Source: Gymnothorax reevesii
Lineage: Eukaryota; Chordata; Actinopteri; Anguilliformes; Muraenidae
NCBI GenBank assembly: GCA_029721435.1
Contig: CM056583.1
Location: 49,641,620 to 49,705,619, forward strand
Reading direction: 5' to 3'
DNA: 64,000 nt
This document shows positions 12,182 through 24,806 of this stretch, piece by piece. The notes beneath the pieces are model-generated. The model saw only the letters and a list, made by a program, of their open reading frames with translations, was not told where the DNA came from and ran no database searches. The translations under genes and the position numbers were made by a program. The first letter of the stretch is position 1, and every line of letters starts with the position of its first letter.

Positions 12182-12734
12182 ACAATTCCATGGCAATTTG
12201 ATTTTCTAATGGGCTGTTCTAAGTGGGCATCCCCTCGATGGAATGAGCTTTGTTCCAACTGGCCAGTGAATAAAGCCAGCATGTCAATGAAGAGTAATGA
12301 TGTCATAATCCCCCGGCAACTGTCAAGACATTAACATTAACTGCATGTACAAAAACTGGAAACACTCAACTGGGTACAGATTCTTCTAGAAAAAAATCAA
12401 AACCACCGCTTCTTGTATCTTTTGATAAGCATCATACGTCCCCTTTACGATAAATTTTGTGGCTAAGCTGGTACTATGTTGATCCAGGTTTGTCGTATAA
12501 AGCAGTCAGACAAATAATGGACAGGACACATACAGCAAGTTACGGGCTTTTGCCAACTCAAGTTGGGAGGTTGCCATAAAAATAAACCGTGGGAGGAGAT
12601 ATTCAGATGAGGGGCAGGACAATTCTCACGAGCTAGCATGTGTACCAGTGTATTACAGCACACGATTTCCTCGCAGGGTAAACATTTTGACAGTAAAATA
12701 AGCAATGTAAAAAACAAAAAAAAAGAGTATGCAT

Positions 12735-13865
12735 GCTTACACTTTCTGATTGTCCGTCACATAAAAATCCCGTCATAATCAATTATTATCCATCATTGTA
12801 ATTTTATTTTTTAAAATGATAATTGTTTATTTTTTAAAAATAAAATAAACAGAATAATTAATAAATTACGCATTAGCTGATGCCGACAGTGATTCATGTA
12901 GACACACATTGCGCTCTGTGTTAAATACATCTCTGCGTGGAATTTCCAAATTACTGCTGTATGAACTTTATAAAACATCACAAATGATTTCTCCCCCCAC
13001 ACAGTAACAGTGCGCAAATGAACAATGCTTTCAGTTATTGCTGGGCTTCACTAAGCCTAACAACTGCAGTCTCGCTAAGCGGTCCTACGAAGCTGCTTAT
13101 CAACTCGTTATGTCAGCCGGGGCTTTCCGACCTGCTCACATTACAGTGGCGCCGTCTATGGCATATGACCAATCGTCTACTGGCAGCAGAGCAGCATACT
13201 TTACAAGTGAAGAGCAAATGATCATATTACAAAATATGAGGAATACAGGATTATAGGCTACCAGAAATGCCAAGTCTGACGCATTCAACTTGAGTCTCTC
13301 GCGTTTTAGTGGCATTCATGTTCCTGTGCAATTTTAGTCAGCAATGATTCAATCAACGCAAACTGAAGAAATTCACTCGCGGAATTCAAGTTATTGCACA
13401 TAAAGTTAATCAGTTTCACATGCATTACGGTGGATTTCCCCACTATTGACATGGAAATTGATTATGACTCAGGAATTCCCACGCTTGTCTTTACTGAGGG
13501 ATTGAAAGCAATGGAATTGCATAAAGACGTTTCAAATGGTCTTAATTAATTTAAACAATTTAAACGATCATGAAACACATGCATTGTTTTCCAATCCCTG
13601 TATAAAGAGAAGCACGAGAAGTCCGGAGTCATAAACGCTTTCCAAAGTGAGGTCCACCTTCACGCAAGTGAAACTGAAACTTCAATACATCTCTGTCATA
13701 CAGATCAAAGACAATGCTCGAGACAATATGACACCCACCACCAACTGGACGGGGGTGTGAATTACATTCTGTCAAAATGACGGACGGCCTTCAAAATATT
13801 CCGTCATTGTTAAAACAATCTGTCAATGACGGAAAATATTCAGTTAACGCGACCGCTGGCATGCT
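12735..13865. repeat. Repeat block bounded by CCGTCA/TGACGG motifs
   Basis: The left side carries ttgtccgtcacataaaaatc followed by ccgtcataa. The right side (13760-13865) carries gtcaaaatgacggacggcct and ctgtcaatgacggaaaatat. The middle includes a segment (13292-13600) with a relative at 46241-47680. The TGACGG-type ends resemble terminal motifs of dispersed repeats, but no transposase was recognised. Confidence 0.4.
13292..13600 (+). repeat. Dispersed repeat family, short copy
   Basis: Shared with 46241-46395 and 47548-47680 in the same orientation and order. Matching blocks are ttttagtggcat, tcagtttcacatg.attacgg, tggatttc.ccacta, then attatgactc, aattgcataaag and atcatgaaacacatgcattg. The two parts are contiguous here but separated by 1.15 kb in the other copy. 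Confidence 0.75.
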
Positions 13866-16800
13866 TGCTAATGGGGCTCTGATGAAAAATGAACAAATTT
13901 CAATACTCTATAATTGAGAAAAAGCATTTTTGCATTTGGTGTGGTTTTTGGAGACCACTGATGTCAATCCCTGCCTAATGAAGGACTCATGCCAATTCCC
14001 ACTTGAAAATCCTGAATTCCTTTTGAGCATCATGCATCAACACAGTTGATTTGAGATAAAGAATAATTATTTTATGATTTCCCACTGCACCATTTGAAGC
14101 CATCTGGAAAGCTATTTGGGGACTCCCATGGACCAGTTCGCTCTTATTTGGCACCTGGACAGTTGGAAATTTTGAATATCACGCTCAGATGTAACACACT
14201 TGTGGTCAAGGAATATATGATCCCAGAAATGTACTGTCTAACCTCTGAGCCCATTTTCAATTCTCAGTATTTTTTGCAACTTCAATGTTGAATTTTCCTA
14301 AAGATTTTTTGTGTTTGTGGCCCTTATTCTACACTAAAATTATGAAAATCAATGGAAATAAGCTGTTATTCTAAATGTTTCATTTAAGATTCTCAAATCC
14401 TGAATCATAAAGCTGTAAATGGGGGAATGTATAAATTGCCTAATTTGGCTCCCGCTCAAAGGGGTTAATTGACTAAACTCGGATTAGACTCTGGTGTAGA
14501 CTCCAGTTGGAGCTGACTGGCAATCGCAGCAACATCTTAAACCTCCCCCTTCTGTCATCCTGTGGATTTTCAATGGGGACTTAATGCTGGTGGTAGGGAA
14601 GGTGGTGAATGAACAAATATATGAGCGTCTGGCTGGGGAAATAATTGCAGGGAACAGTTGATTAAGGCACATAAAAAAGTGCACCGGTTAGTGATTGGAT
14701 CCTGCATTAAAGTCAGAGGTGTAGCTTAACATGAAAGGGAGTGGTGAATGGGTAGTCTTCCTGATTGACTTAACATCAGGTTTCATATACGTAAATATAG
14801 AACAAGTACAATTATTTGATAGTAATGTTTAACACCTAATTATACCAAATTAAAAGATCCTTTCTGGGGGGTGGTTTATATTAGTCTTCATGGGTTCAAT
14901 CAAGGTTGTTTGCAGCGATTGAATTAATCACTGAATGCTTGAGGCATTTCTAAAGATTCATCATAATTTGTCTCATACACACAGTACTTGTAATAATGTT
15001 TTATAACTGAACTACTGGAAGATGATTTCCATAGAATCAAAAAAAAAAAAAAAAATCATAAGAAACACGGAAGAGAATTATCTTCCTGGCAGTATTTCAA
15101 AATTCGTAAATAGTGAAATAGACAACGACTGAAAATAACAGTTTTCCGGAAGCATCAAAAGCAGTTTCTCAGAAGTTCCTCAGTTCTTTGGACAAAGTCT
15201 TTCCCCAAGAGGCATCTGCCTTTTTTTTTCCATGTGCCCATCACTTTTGGTGTGGCCAAGTGATTTCTTCTCTTTTTTAGAGTATCACTAATTTTCCATG
15301 TACAGCTGGTGCCATCAGACAGTGGGGATGGGAGAATGCAGAAGCACCCAGTGTGTAGTCATCTGGCGAGACACAGGGCTCCCACAGGTGCTCCCTGCTC
15401 ACTGTAACGACAATCTAAAACCTCGGTCTACGCACAGGCTCCAGTTCGGTGGGCAGAGCATCTGTTTTAATCATTGATGCCTCAACCCCACAAATCCCAG
15501 TAGGCCTGTGTACGGCCTCTCCACTACACTGTCATCACAGGGCTGCGCAGTTCCAGCATTCCCAAGTCAGGTCAGGGCTGCAAACAGAAGAACTTACGCA
15601 TCTGTTGCACATCGACACAATAAACAGCATTGAACCTTCTTCTATCTCTCCTCATTCTAGACTCCCCAGCTCGTATCTCACAGCCTCTGTATGCTTGATC
15701 CAAGCCAATTAACGCACAAATTCCCAGTACACCCTTTGTCACAGCATGGCCAGACCAGGAGAGGCAGAAAATGGGGATTAAGTTGATGAGGTAGGAACTC
15801 CTTCCTGCTGCGCATTAAAACAAGATTTTCTGAAGCGGCAGCAACAGTGTTTCACCCTGCCTTTAAAACCTAATTGCTGGTATCTGCCCTTCTGATCCTC
15901 AACCTTTGTAATTATCCACGAGAGGGAGCGGTCAATTGCTATCCTCACTAATGGCAACTTTAGGGGACACATGACTGTTACATTTAAAATGAATGGTTTC
16001 AGGTGTCTTGCTTGTCTAAAAAGACCAATCACATTCACATGATTAGGTTCCATGCAGGTTAAACATGAAAATGAGTAGCCTGGATTACACCTGATTGGTC
16101 ACAAACAAGAAATTATACCAGAATTATTTTACTAAAGTCGGGCTTAAATATACCGTACGCGCTAAATGATTATTTTTATTTATTCATTTATTCTTTTTAT
16201 GTGTGTTGTTATGTTGATAGGGATGTACATGTACTTGTACCATCTGAAGTAAAGAATTAAATAAAAATAAGCAAAGCAAAACCGTCTCAGTAGCGTAATG
16301 AGGTCTAATACCATGGCAAAAGCTTTGAAATGACTCTACTGACTTGGTAATGGTATAAAAACACAACACAGGAATTAATGCAAACAAAACATTGACTTTT
16401 ATGACCTTCTTTACTATAATATTGCATTAATGCTTTGGTTTGATTCATTTTACACATAAAAGCAAAAATATACTGTATGCTACATAAAATACTTCAGACT
16501 GTGCAGAATGTTCAGGAGCAGAAAGAAATTTCAAGGAGCTTAATGAGAGCCAAAAATTAAAGCGTGAATTAATGAAATGGCCACACACTTCCTGATTGAA
16601 TAAAAAACCTAAGTATGATTTGATTGAATTGCACGGTGCCATAAAATTGTTTCTAAGTCAAATGGACAGACTGTCAGTCATCAGACCAATATCTGTTAAT
16701 TACATCTGACAGCCGCAGCAGATTGAAGTTAGGCCAAGGAGCCCAGTAAATGGAGCTTGATTGCAGTTTAGGATGAATGAAACAAAGCATCAGTACAATA

Positions 16801-17381
16801 ACTTCTTTTTGTTTAATCTATTCTATCCCCTTTTCAGAGGAAGTAGTTATATTGGTTTCTTTACACCATAAAAATATATTGCAGAAATTTGAATTGCTAA
16901 AGTGTATTTTCATGGTACATAAGAATATGTTAAATAATTGAAAAATAGAAAGGCAAGAATGTAAATTGGAATACAATGCATTTCTAATGCAGTAGCCCCA
17001 TGCGTCAGGCACTGTTTATTTAACACTGAAAAGATGAGCAGCATAGGCATAGAATGGAGTTCTATACAAAAAAATTAGGACATATCTCGTGAAATTCAAC
17101 TCAACTGTTGACACTACGTCACTTGGATATCGAGTCCTGCCACAGTACCTTTCCTGCTGTCTCTAAAATGCAGAGCAAGACAATGCGGCTACCTCGAGGC
17201 CTCGACAGTTGCAGGGTTATGCGCGAAGTCAAGGCGCCCTTTATTTCTTCCCACTGCCGTGGAGTTTGGGAGGAGAGGATTGGGAGCGCACAGGCCCAAA
17301 CGGCCGAGGCGGGAAAGCAATTACCCCCCCGAGGCATTCTGAGCGCTCGCTCTTTCTTTTCCGCTCGATCCCAGCGCTTAC

Positions 17382-17447
17382 CGTTCAGGCTGCTCCTATC
17401 AATCGGGTTATTGTCAGATGGCCAGTAGCCTCCGTCTCCATGGCGAC
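17382..17447 (-). CDS. dcc: DCC exon: juxtamembrane stalk (66 nt)
   Basis: A 66-nt phase 1-1 exon encoding GRHGDGGYWPSDNNPIDRSS then LNG. The GDGGYWP motif is characteristic of the extracellular stalk of DCC, where metalloprotease shedding takes place in the family. The acceptor is ctctgctctgcag and the donor is AACG|gtaagc. It sits in a locally GC-rich stretch. Like the microexon before it, it could be skipped in frame. Confidence 0.94.
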
Positions 17448-19698
17448 CTGCAGAGCAGAGAGCAGGCATCGGTGAAGGAGGCTTGACATCTTGACATCAG
17501 CCGCAATTTGTAAATTTTAGGAAAAAAAAGAGCATTTTTACGAACAACGGGATAAAATAATTTGGAGATATTTCGGTGCTTTTAGAGGGGACGTTAATGA
17601 CTGGCATGATACAAATATGAAGAGCAATATTCCTGTGAAAGGTCTGCTTTATATTAAAATAAGCATCAAACGTAACTTGGTTATAAAGATACTCCAGTAT
17701 ACCTCAAAAATGAGGCATTCCAGAATTTTGTTTCAGTAATTAAGTATTTTAAAAAAATACTTAATGAAAAAAAAGCTCACCTGAAAATTCAATGTAATTA
17801 CATGAAAGAAAAATCAATGAGTCGGCTCTATACAAGAAGGAAGTAAATTCAGATTTACATGTAAATCTCAGCGATTTAAACCAAATTAATCCTGGGCTCA
17901 GACAGAAAATTACACCATTTTTAAATGAGCCTTTTTTGCACTTTGTGTCAGAGCACAATTGATCAACAAGACATATCATGCAGATAAACTGTCATGCAGT
18001 TTTTACTAATCTGGAGAGGCTTAATATGATTCAAATGCAGATGTACTGCTTACATAGGTGAGTTGCGTGCGCAAATAAGCCAGTGCAAATCCCCAAGTGA
18101 AGAATTTGGCAATTGCTTCCATTCGTACCGGAGTTTGCTATTTAATATCTTCTACTCGCCGTACTATCACACGAGCAGCGCCAGGCCTCTCTGGGGGTAA
18201 ACACGCACAGCCTCCTTCACACAGAGCACTCAGACAGACAAGTTTCAAAAGCCCCTTCCTTCCCAAGGAATCGCTCAATATCCAATTATTTCAGGTAAAA
18301 AGATTCTCGAAGTGTGCATCGAGAACCAAAATAAGTGAGCTCCCCATGCCCTTGTTATAGCTCTCCCAGGTTGCACCGAGAGACCAAATTGACTGGAAGA
18401 GCTCAGCTAGGGGGGATATTCCAAGCAGGGGAACATGGCCTTTTATGTCAAGAAGTAGTGATGCCATATTTCAGACATTCTAAAGAGTCTGCTCTGCACA
18501 GTGCACCTCTGGAGAAAAGTACGTCACTGCCAGCTTAATTACGAGATGCTTCCATTGACTGAAAAATATGAAAACAACATAAGAGAGATGAGAGACTGAA
18601 AATGCGGGGGCAAAAAATGCAAAAAAAAAAACCAAACAAAAAAATGAGCACCTACATTTTTACAGATCTCTTTTCTGTGTGTCAATCTAAAAAAAAAAAA
18701 GAAAACGAAAAAAACTATGTAGCCAGGGTTTGTATTTTTCGGCTATGCTTCCAGAAATTTGAGGTTTAAAAACGGTTTGCAGTATAATTTACAAAATTAT
18801 TCTGTCACCCTCTTCCTAAACAAAAGAAATTATCCCGGGAAAATATATGAGCATGGCGCTACAAATTCTTTATTCTGACACACTCTCAGTAATATTTACC
18901 TCGTATACCTTAGTCTTACTAAAAAGAAAATAAAAAATACACATTTTCCATGATGGAGTAATCAGACTCTGTTTCAACTTCATTTATTATGAAAACAACA
19001 CCATTTATTGTAAAAAAAAAAGCATGTGTTGCCAGGCTAATGCATGTTCTGTAATAGGCAGCAGTGATGCAGTGGGCGCATACACACTGTTAGCTGTAAC
19101 TGTTTGCACTACAGTGGATGGAAAAAAATGACAAATGGCCCACATTAGGGGGGTTCAGAGAAATGGCGAACACATTTTGATTTGCCACAGGTAGAAAAGG
19201 GCCTACAGGGGCAGCCTATCAATCAAAATCCGACCCGCCTGGGACCTAGTCCTTTTCTGCATTTTGTCACATCTCTTTCTTCTCTTTTCACTAAATTCTG
19301 GGGTCACTGGGGCAAACAGACCAAGGCCAGGGCATATCTACTTCTCAGAGGTTTCAACAGACAGGTGGCGAGGTGCGGGGGGCAAGCTGCCCAGCAGATA
19401 GTGGCCCAAAATATATAATAATATAATAATCGGTTCCAAAATATCTGAGGTACATCATGGGCATTGGTTTCACAACAGGTGCCTGCTGCCCAGTTTGAGT
19501 TGAATATATATACTATAAGAGCTCCTGTTAACTGAGGTCCCACACTGCTCTCAACAAAGAGCCCATAGTACCTGATCATCACCCTAGTTTGTGGGCCTTA
19601 TGTATGTGCTCCCATGTTAAATATCTCTTCAAGCTTTACATCCAAAGCCTTAGTTCACAACCTCAAACAATCAATCTTGTCAAAGGTACACATGTAAG

Positions 19699-19722
19699 CA
19701 CACACACACACACACACACACA
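19699..19722. repeat. (CA)n microsatellite
   Basis: An uninterrupted CA run of about 12 units following gtaagca. Confidence 0.9.
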
Positions 19723-21179
19723 TATAACTGAAATTGATAATGCATGGAATGTATTATCAGCAAAACACAACTGCATCATTAAACAGCACCATTTCTTACT
19801 TAAGCTAAGGGAAAATACTTAGCCCTTTAAAAGTGTTAAATGCAGCTATTGTTGCTCAGTGATGTAAGATATCAAAATCAAAGGTGCTGAAAACCCATCA
19901 TGTGTCGACTTGTTTACAAAAGCTTCCGCAGGGGAGCTCTTTTAAATAATTTGCCACATGACAGGTTTTCAACAGCATTGTATAATTACATTTATATTCA
20001 TATAAAAAAAAAATCAGCGCTCTAAGGGTTAAAATGATATTCTACTTGGGATTGATGCAGGTGGAGCAACTGGGATTTAGAACTAAGCCAATTATTGTGG
20101 TTTAATGACACAGATCGACCTGTAATTCACAGTCAATCCACAGTAGTCGATAGTCATGTGTTGTGGGGTGGTGACCTACTTTATTAGTTTTTGTTCCGGG
20201 TGGGGCCTTTAGGTCAGGTTGTCTTCAGGTGGCAAAACAGCATTTAAAATCTAAATAGGAATTCTTCCTTCTTGGATTTACGTCTTGATTTGTAAAAAAC
20301 TATTTCTCATTAGTTCGGCAAAGAGGAAACAAGATTGGAAGATGATTGCAGGTCGGAATGAAATTCAACACTCTCCATTATCTTTACAAAAATACTGTTG
20401 GGCTTTTCTCCCCTTTTCCCTCATATGATTTAATGCTCAAAGGGTCGATTAAGAAATCAATTAGTAATTCATATTATCCTATGGGCAGGAAAATGGGACT
20501 GATGTCTGAAATTTCATCCGAGCAAAAACTAATGTGTGAAGCACAGAGGAGATGTGTGAGAGAAGTGCCAGACTGTTGAAATATCTTTTAATTTTGTTGA
20601 GTCTGATGAAAAAGCAAAAGAAAAATAATCCAAGAGGACTGTGAATGTACACATACTGCGAAACTCCTGTATATAAAAGGCATAATTGAAAGGACTTGTC
20701 CCCTGGAGAGCTGTTTGACTGACTATTGCTCTCAGTCAGCAGAGTGCTGCGGGTCGGCAGACAGACAATCTGTTTACAAGCCTCCTCTGATGGTCCAGCA
20801 CAGCGCAGTTAGGCTTAATTATGAAGATGAATTATCACAGAGGGGCCCATCCGACTGAGTCAACCGCGCAGATTAGCAGCTGCACAGAGCATACTGCTGC
20901 GCAGCACTTTCCATTCACAAGGCATGTTAGCATCTGCACTGATAAACGCTCGGCCATTCAATAATTAACTGCAAATGAAAAGGAAATGCATTTCTGCGGT
21001 GACAAGATAAAGAAAAATGAACAAAAACAATTTTTACATTGAATCAAATCAGTGATGGACCAGGCCCAGCCAATCTTTGCTAGGTAACTTCTCAAGTTGT
21101 GAGTTTACTGATAAGTTATAGACTCTGACGGAAATTCTGGTGCACAAGCTAGTTTATCTTTACAGTTTTTGCCCAAACC

Positions 21180-21420
21180 CTTTTGAAAAATTACTACAGT
21201 TCCAAGCTATAGTTAAACCTATAGTAGATGGATGGTATTTTCTCCACCAAAGTGTAGTATTACTACAGTAATACTATAGTTATTTAAACTACGGCAATAC
21301 AGTTGCGTGGACTATAGTAATATCATGGTACTGTTGACTGAGGTAACACTACAGTTATAATGTGTTGGCCATAGTACTACTCTACTTAAACTATGCAAAC
21401 TATATTACCAAGAAATAACT
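21180..21420. repeat. Palindrome-rich tract of ACTATAGT/ACTACAGT units
   Basis: Self-complementary units recur: ctatagttaaacctatagta, ttactacagtaatactatag, ggactatagtaatatcatgg, aacactacagttataatg. The tract can fold on itself in several registers and ends about 80 bp from the donor of the 33-nt microexon. It resembles a degenerate MITE. Confidence 0.5.
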
Positions 21421-21501
21421 GTAGGATATTTTCATAAGGGGAAAGCAGCACCCAAACACAGTACATGCTCTGAAACATTTGAAAGACCCTTCTGAAATTA
21501 C

Positions 21502-21534
21502 CTTGGTCATTGGCCATTTTGTCCGGGTGGTCAC
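21502..21534 (-). CDS. dcc: DCC microexon: juxtamembrane linker (33 nt)
   Basis: A 33-nt phase 1-1 exon encoding GDHPDKMANDQ plus one base, flanked by tataggtg-type acceptor sequence (cttataG|GT region) and the donor CAAG|gtaatt. HPDKMANDQG is conserved in DCC between FN6 and the membrane. At 11 codons it is a microexon, and because both ends are phase 1 it can be included or skipped without changing frame. Confidence 0.92.
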
Positions 21535-22767
21535 CTATAAGAGACGAGAAGGGACAGAACAATATATAAAACGATACTGCAATAGTGATGGTTCCTTCAA
21601 GCACTGAAAATAGTCTCCAGTGCTCCGTAAGCAAGACTTTAAATCATTCACGGCCGTAGAAATTAGGAGCTTGAATGTTAAAGAGGACGCACTTGCACGC
21701 AGTTTGGCTGCAGGGCAAATGATAGCCTCGACGGGATATACAGGCTGAGCTCAAGCCTCCTTTAGAGCTGCAGAGATTTTAAGCCTTTATTAATTACTGT
21801 TAGCAGCACATGAACATAAACATTCATTTTAAGTCAAACGCATCAGCACTCGTTCTATACATTAGTTCTAAAATGAATTTCCCAAGTTCTAGAGGCTCAG
21901 CAAATAAAGCAATAACAGTCAATTAATTTAACCATATCAACTGTAACCAGCATAATGATCCCTAAATTACAATGTACAATGGAATTTACTTAAATGTCTC
22001 TGGTCGAACAGGTTTTTAGAAACTTTATTAGATCTGAGCTCTAATGCTGCACCCAGCACAACAAAGGGAACAACGCTCTGAATTGTTAAATGAGGAAACT
22101 CAACCTGCATTCTTCTTTATTCTGAATACTAGCTGGCATGGTTCTGTTATGACAAAGAATATTTCATTCACAGTTATAAACTGACTGAATTTAACAGTTA
22201 TAAATGCATCATTTCCTGGTTATTTTAACTTTAAGTGGAGTCTTGTGCTCATTTAACTGTGGTTTATACTTAACATACATAAAACTCTGTCGTAAACTTA
22301 TTGTAAAATTACTGTCAAAATAACAGGCAAAAAAGGTGCCAGTTAAATTAACTGGCAAAAAGGTGCAAGTTTATAACAGTGTTCATTCAGTTCAGGCCAA
22401 AGGCAAATCCAAGCTCACTAGCTACTACAAAGGATTTGAAGACAATGAATATGATGTGGTAGTACTGACTGAGAGCTATAACTCACTATTTCCAACAGAG
22501 AAGGAGGAATTTCAACCATTTTAACAAAGTCACGGCCTTACAGCCCGAACTAAACAAAAATTATCATTTATATTGTTAGGAATTATGCTGAAAAACAAAA
22601 GTGCAAGTCATGAACTGCCACCTTTATTGTTTATTGGCTTAAACATATAAAAAAAAATAAAAAAAAGGTAACAGCAAAGTGGTCAAAGGCAAAGGGTTGT
22701 AGCAAAATCAATTTGCTCAAATTTAGCATCTAAGCTGTAATGAACATGGGGTGGGAGGTACTTTAAC
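21535..22767 (-). other. DCC intron (1.2 kb)
   Basis: AT-rich sequence without a recognised repeat except an A-rich tract near 22649-22667. Nothing coding was seen. Confidence 0.8.
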
Positions 22768-22962
22768 CTTTAGAGGTCCTGAAGAGAATGGGTTCAGAAA
22801 GGGGGCCCACCCCCTTGGAGTTCTTGGCCTGGATGCGGAAGTAGTAGACTGTATCCAAGTTGAGGTCCATGACCTGGTGAGTGAGGCGATCCCCACTGAT
22901 GGACTCCATCACCCAGTCATCAATGGGCATATTTTTATCCAGTGTGTAGAACAGAACATACC
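22768..22962 (-). CDS. dcc: DCC exon: FN3 domain 6, second part
   Basis: A 195-nt phase 1-1 exon. It reads [39 protein letters not shown], then [16 protein letters not shown] and ends FRTSKG. The MPIDDW and SGDRLTHQ stretches separate DCC from neogenin. The acceptor is tgatcttttag; the donor AAAG|gttaaa is weak (gttaaa rather than gtragt). The first 52 bp of this exon, with about 25 bp of the intron before it, is repeated twice more immediately upstream in tandem (22988-23142). Confidence 0.95.
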
Positions 22963-23142
22963 CTAAAAGATCAGGCAAAAACACATAACCAGTTCATTAA
23001 CAGGCATATTTTTATCCAGTATGTAGAACAAAATGTACCCTAAAACATTGGACAAAAACACATTACCCAGGCATCAATAGGCATATTTTTTTATCTGTTG
23101 TATAGAACAGGAAGCACATTAAATGACTGAGCAAAAACACAT
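22911..23142 (-). repeat. 77-bp tandem triplication of the FN6 exon start and its splice acceptor
   Basis: Three units begin at 22911, 22988 and 23065, each exactly 77 bp apart; the shared core ggcatattttt starts at 22926, 23003 and 23080. The first unit is the true 5' end of the exon plus intron flank. Read on the gene strand, the second unit has an intact ttttag acceptor and encodes a recognisable GYILFYILDKNMP before drifting. The third has lost the acceptor AG but still shows KNMPIDAWVM. In the frame of the second unit, the TAG of the real acceptor is an in-frame stop. The two upstream units are therefore decaying copies, not coding. Confidence 0.9.
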
Positions 23143-24806
23143 AAAACACTTACCATCCTATATACACATTTTGTATCCTCTTATATACATTGTACATTGA
23201 GACTGGTTAACAGAAGACGCTGTGGTGCAGAAATTTATTAGGTCGATAAAGTTCACTTGATTGGTGAGTCTCATGACAGAAGTTTGCTAAAGTAAAAGAA
23301 ATTTTAGAAAGCTGACATTGGAGTGTGGCCAGAAAATTGAGAATCTAGGAAACCTACGGTTGGAATGCGGCCAGTTAAAGCGCATTATATCTATTTGATA
23401 TAAGAACTGCAAAATCCCCAGTCATCAATGAGTCAAGGTTTTGGTTTTAAACAGAAACTCCTGCGACAGAGAGGCTCCAAGGCCCACATACCGTCCTGAA
23501 AATGAAATCTTTAGATGCACTATATTAAGGCAACAGCGAGGGGAGATAATGAATTCTCCATCCTCAAAACTTTTTCATAGACTTGACAAGAATGTTTACA
23601 TTCGTGGCATAAATCAACCACATCAAGGAAGCGGAGGATACAGATAAGACGTAATGCAAAACGTCTCCAGCGTGTGGCTGCCACCATATAAGCTACTGCA
23701 TTTTTTCACTTGTATTTCATTTAAGAACATGTTTTAAAGCCCTGCTATCTTCAGACGTTTATCCAAGCATTGACAGTCTTTTTCTCCTGACTCACATAAT
23801 GTTCTTTAAGCAGATGGTCTTCTCCCTATATTTGAGTAGTAATCCTGGGATGGATGAACCCTTGTTCACAAAAGCAAAAGCAGCAGGGTGGAAGGATTTC
23901 GACACGGATAATGAGACTGAGACAAAGGCTCTGCGACTGACTGCTATGCAAAGTGAATCATGCGAGCGGGTTGCCAAAGTGTAATTATCCTGATTACAAA
24001 AACGCTTAATCTAATATGTTCATCATTTCTATAATGATGGCTTTCAAAATAATAATGCTTAATATGCACTAATGACATTGCCGCGCAGATATAATAACGC
24101 TACATTTTTCATGTGGTCGCAAAATGAGCAAGTTTACAGCAGCCAATATTGAGTATCACACTTTTTTTCTCTTCTGTCGAACCATCAGTGATGGTATTCC
24201 CTCAGCCAGCATATGTTGTTTTTTTTTTTTTTTTTTTGCACATATGTCACCATTTAAAAGAAAACATTCCATACTATTTACTGTCAAATGCAATGAATAA
24301 CCAAGGGGAGCCTCAGTTCCTGCAAAGATGAACACTGAAGAGAAAACCAAATCCCAACCTCAGCAGGTCAACTGGGAGGCATTAGTGACCCCTTCATTTG
24401 ATTTTGAGGGTCAGGATGGCTCTTGCTGATTGATTTACAACAACATGGAATGGGGAAGGAAGGGAGAGGGTATAGGGTAAGGGGGTGGGGGAACATTAAA
24501 GGGCAGCGAATTGCTAAGTCTTTGCAATAAGACTCAGTGATTCACTGTAAGGCAGGAATCGCAGATAGCAAGCTCCTCCGTTTCGGATCCGGAGCGGAGG
24601 TGCTTGCTATCCGGGAGGTTTCCTCAAATCAGCACTAAAGAACTTCATTACTTTTCGATGAGAGGTGGTGTTCGTTACTTAAGCATCAGAGTGTTCGGTT
24701 ACGGGCACTATAATGAAATGTTTGTCAAAACCTCCCTTAAAATATTAAGGTAAAGGAGTCGCATTTTAGATGAAGTGTTGCTCATAAAGGCTTTATACAG
24801 CATGTA

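Larger units (their letters stand above)
7966..17381 (-). other. DCC intron (9.4 kb)
   Basis: It contains the foldback at 9022-9100, an unclassified block with inverted motifs at 9240-10300, an ATAA-rich microsatellite at 12121-12181, a repeat block around 12735-13865, and long unique stretches (10300-12100, 13900-17300) with homeobox-like TTAATTAA motifs near 11690. No exon was seen. Confidence 0.8.
17448..21501 (-). other. DCC intron (4.1 kb)
   Basis: Mostly unique AT-rich sequence with A runs (18621-18712, 19011-19022), a CA microsatellite at 19699-19722, a candidate conserved element at 20700-20960 and a palindrome-rich tract at 21180-21420. Confidence 0.8.

Noticed and set aside
23065..23142. 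Third 77-bp unit as an alternative exon
   Set aside because: The acceptor AG is lost and the frame contains a stop; it is a decayed copy.
22911..23142. CRISPR-like direct repeats
   Set aside because: The repeats are contiguous 77-bp tandem units with exon homology in a vertebrate gene, without spacers.
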